From NCBI GenBank assembly GCA_964488675.1, contig CAZAWA010000024.1, positions 1-22,725 of the forward strand: DNA of 22,725 nucleotides. The letters run 5' to 3'. This document shows positions 20,765 through 22,725 of this stretch, piece after piece. The stretch's first letter is position 1, and each line of letters starts with the position of its first letter. The DNA comes from QZKY01 sp964488675. GTDB lineage: Bacteria > Pseudomonadota > Gammaproteobacteria > Burkholderiales > Burkholderiaceae_D. Under the pieces are notes generated by a model. It had not been told where the DNA came from. It made no database searches and was given only the letters and a program-made list of their open reading frames with translations. A program made the translations under genes and the position numbers.

Positions 20765-22725
20765 ATGCACACACCCCTTGAATTTACGCTCGTGTTGCTC
20801 GCTTTCGCCGTTGTCGGGGTGGTGGCGTTTCGTATGCTGCAGTTGCCGCCGATTCTCGGCTATCTGGTGGTTGGCATTCTGGTCGGTCCGCACACGCCCG
20901 GCTTTGTCGCCGATAGCGAGACGCTGCATGCCCTGTCCGAATTTGGCGTCGTGTTCCTGATGTTTTCCATCGGCCTGGAGTTCTCCATGCCGAAGCTGAT
21001 GTCGATGCGGCGGATCGTGTTCGGGCTCGGCCTGTCGCAGGTTTTGCTGTCGATCGCGGCGGTGATGGTGTTCGGCCTGCTGGGCGCAGCGCTGCTTCCC
21101 CGGCTGGCCGGCATTACCTGGCAGGCCGCGTTCGCTATCGGCGGCGCGTTTGCGATGTCATCCACGGCCATCGTGTCCAAGTTGCTGACAGAAAGGATGG
21201 AACTGGAAACCGAGCACGGCCGCCGCATCTTCGGCGTTCTGCTGTTCCAGGATCTGGCATTGGTTCCGCTTCTGATTCTGGTGCCGGCGCTGGCAACCAA
21301 GCCCGACGATCTGGCCTACACGCTGGTGCTTGCTTTTGGCAAGGCAGTGCTCGCCATGGTGCTCCTGCTGTTCATCGGGCAGAAATTAATGCGCTGGTGG
21401 CTGACGCTTGTTGTCAAGCGCCGCTCGCAGGAACTGTTTATGCTGAACTTGCTGCTGATCACGCTCGGCGCTGCGTGGATTACCGAGCGCGCCGGCCTGT
21501 CGCTCGAGCTGGGCGCCTTCATCGCCGGCATGCTGATATCGGAGACGCAATACAAGCATCAGGTCGAGGTCGATATCCAGTCTTTCCGCGATGTGCTGCT
21601 GGGGTTATTTTTTGTTTCGGTCGGCATGCTGCTCAATGTGCAGGTGCTGCTGGACAACTGGTGGGTTATTCTGCTGCTGCTCGCCGGGCCGATTGTTTTC
21701 AAATTTGCGCTTATCGCCGGGCTGGCCAAATTTTTCGGGTCTTCGCTCGGCGTCAGCCTGCGCACCGGCCTGGCATTGGCGCAGGCAGGCGAATTCGGCT
21801 TCGTGCTGCTTAATCAGGCGGGTGGGCTGCATCTGGTCGATCCGGTGTTCATACAGGTGATCCTCGCCTCGATGGTGCTGTCGATGTTTGCCGCCCCGTT
21901 CCTGATAGCGAAATCGGATGCAATCGTGATGAAGCTGAGCGCCAGCGAATGGATGGCGCAGTCACTGGCGCTGACCAGTCTGGCCAGCCGCACCATCTCG
22001 ACGCAAGGCCATGTGATCATCGCCGGCTTTGGCCGTACCGGGCAGAGTCTGGCGAAACTGCTGGAAGAGCAAAACATCCCCTACCATGCGCTGGATCTCG
22101 ATCCGGAGCGCGTACGCGATGCCGGGCTGGCCGGTGCGCAAGTGTCGTACGGCGATGCGACCCGGCGCGAAAGCCTGGTTGCGGCCGGCATCCATCGCGC
22201 GGCGGCGCTAGTGATCACCTACGCCGAAACCCCCTCGGCGCTGCGGGTGATGCATTTTGCGCATGAACTGGCGCCCAATCTGCCGATAGTCGTGCGCAGT
22301 CTGGACGGCAGCGATTTCGAGCAGCTGAAGGAGGGCGGAGCGACCGAAATCGTGCCGGAAGCGATCGAAAGCAGCATGGTGCTCGCCCTGTTCACCATCC
22401 GCGCGCTTGGCGTGCCCACCAAGCGCGTGCTGCGCATCATCCAGGACACCCGCAAGCAGCGCTATGCGTCCTTGCGCAGCTACTTCCAGGGTTCAGATGA
22501 GACGCCGGAACAGGCGGGGCAGATGCGCAAGCACTCCGTCACGCTGCCCGAAGAGGCAAGGGCTGTCGGCCAGACCATAACCGAACTCGATTTGCCCTCG
22601 CTGGGCGTTGATGTCGAAACGGTGCGGCGCGGCAAGGAAAAACTGAAACCCACTCACAATATGGTGCTGCTGGCGGGCGATGTGCTGGTGTTGCGCGGCA
22701 CGCCGGATTGCGTGGCCGAGGCCGA
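20765..22725 (+). CDS. Kef-type K+/H+ antiporter, CPA2 family (3' end outside window)
   Basis: This membrane antiporter exchanges K+ (or another monovalent cation) for H+. 653 codons are visible and the gene runs off the right edge. The N-terminal part (about 5-385) is a hydrophobic Na/H-exchanger domain with about 12 transmembrane helices, containing LPPILGYLVVGILVGP and LFQDLALVPL. A TrkA-N/RCK domain follows with the Rossmann motif GHVIIAGFGRTGQS (about 415-428), and a TrkA-C domain begins near 575. This three-domain layout is that of KefB/KefC/YbaL. Which cation it moves, and whether glutathione gates it, cannot be read here. The ATG has no strong ribosome-binding site. Adjacency to kdsD is common in betaproteobacteria. 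Confidence 0.92.
   Translation, partial: MHTPLEFTLVLLAFAVVGVVAFRMLQLPPILGYLVVGILVGPHTPGFVADSETLHALSEFGVVFLMFSIGLEFSMPKLMSMRRIVFGLGLSQVLLSIAAVMVFGLLGAALLPRLAGITWQAAFAIGGAFAMSSTAIVSKLLTERMELETEHGRRIFGVLLFQDLALVPLLILVPALATKPDDLAYTLVLAFGKAVLAMVLLLFIGQKLMRWWLTLVVKRRSQELFMLNLLLITLGAAWITERAGLSLELGAFIAGMLISETQYKHQVEVDIQSFRDVLLGLFFVSVGMLLNVQVLLDNWWVILLLLAGPIVFKFALIAGLAKFFGSSLGVSLRTGLALAQAGEFGFVLLNQAGGLHLVDPVFIQVILASMVLSMFAAPFLIAKSDAIVMKLSASEWMAQSLALTSLASRTISTQGHVIIAGFGRTGQSLAKLLEEQNIPYHALDLDPERVRDAGLAGAQVSYGDATRRESLVAAGIHRAAALVITYAETPSALRVMHFAHELAPNLPIVVRSLDGSDFEQLKEGGATEIVPEAIESSMVLALFTIRALGVPTKRVLRIIQDTRKQRYASLRSYFQGSDETPEQAGQMRKHSVTLPEEARAVGQTITELDLPSLGVDVETVRRGKEKLKPTHNMVLLAGDVLVLRGTPDCVAEA

Overview
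The window reads as a chromosomal segment of a betaproteobacterium, most likely Burkholderiales. An Oxalobacteraceae-like genus is a low-confidence guess from protein style and gene order. Most of it is conserved housekeeping: lysA-lptM, cyaY, a PBP1A gene divergent from pilMNOPQ, then aroK-aroB-dgt on the plus strand. On the minus strand lies the block kdsD-kdsC-lptC-lptA-lptB-rpoN-hpf, and a Kef-type antiporter gene runs off the right edge.

Left part (1-4400): a small lipoprotein gene (lptM) and lysA are read leftward. cyaY is divergent from lptM and its 3' end overlaps that of mrcA (PBP1A). Middle (4570-9846): the five pil genes for the type IV pilus alignment complex and secretin are packed with overlapping start/stop codons. 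They end in a perfect 16-bp hairpin that touches the aroK start. aroK and aroB (shikimate pathway) and dgt (dNTP hydrolysis) follow, again overlapping.

Right part (15199-20666, minus strand): kdsD and kdsC supply Kdo precursors. LptC, LptA and LptB belong to the lipopolysaccharide export machine. rpoN and hpf are the usual downstream neighbours. The cation antiporter gene is divergent from kdsD.

The unusual feature sits between the convergent dgt and hpf genes. A 2425-bp, visibly AT-rich stretch (12739-15163) has 24-bp terminal inverted repeats (22 of 24 identical) and is bracketed by a perfect 10-bp direct repeat, GCTGTTCAGG. Joining the outside sequences at that repeat gives a perfect 11-bp hairpin with A-tract and T-tract, so the element appears to have split a bidirectional terminator. 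It shows no transposase. It carries two leftward genes of unknown function, one for a predicted exported protein and one cytoplasmic, plus a strong hairpin just inside its right end. Its architecture matches a mobile insertion cassette (transposase-less passenger element) and it is the best candidate here for something undescribed.
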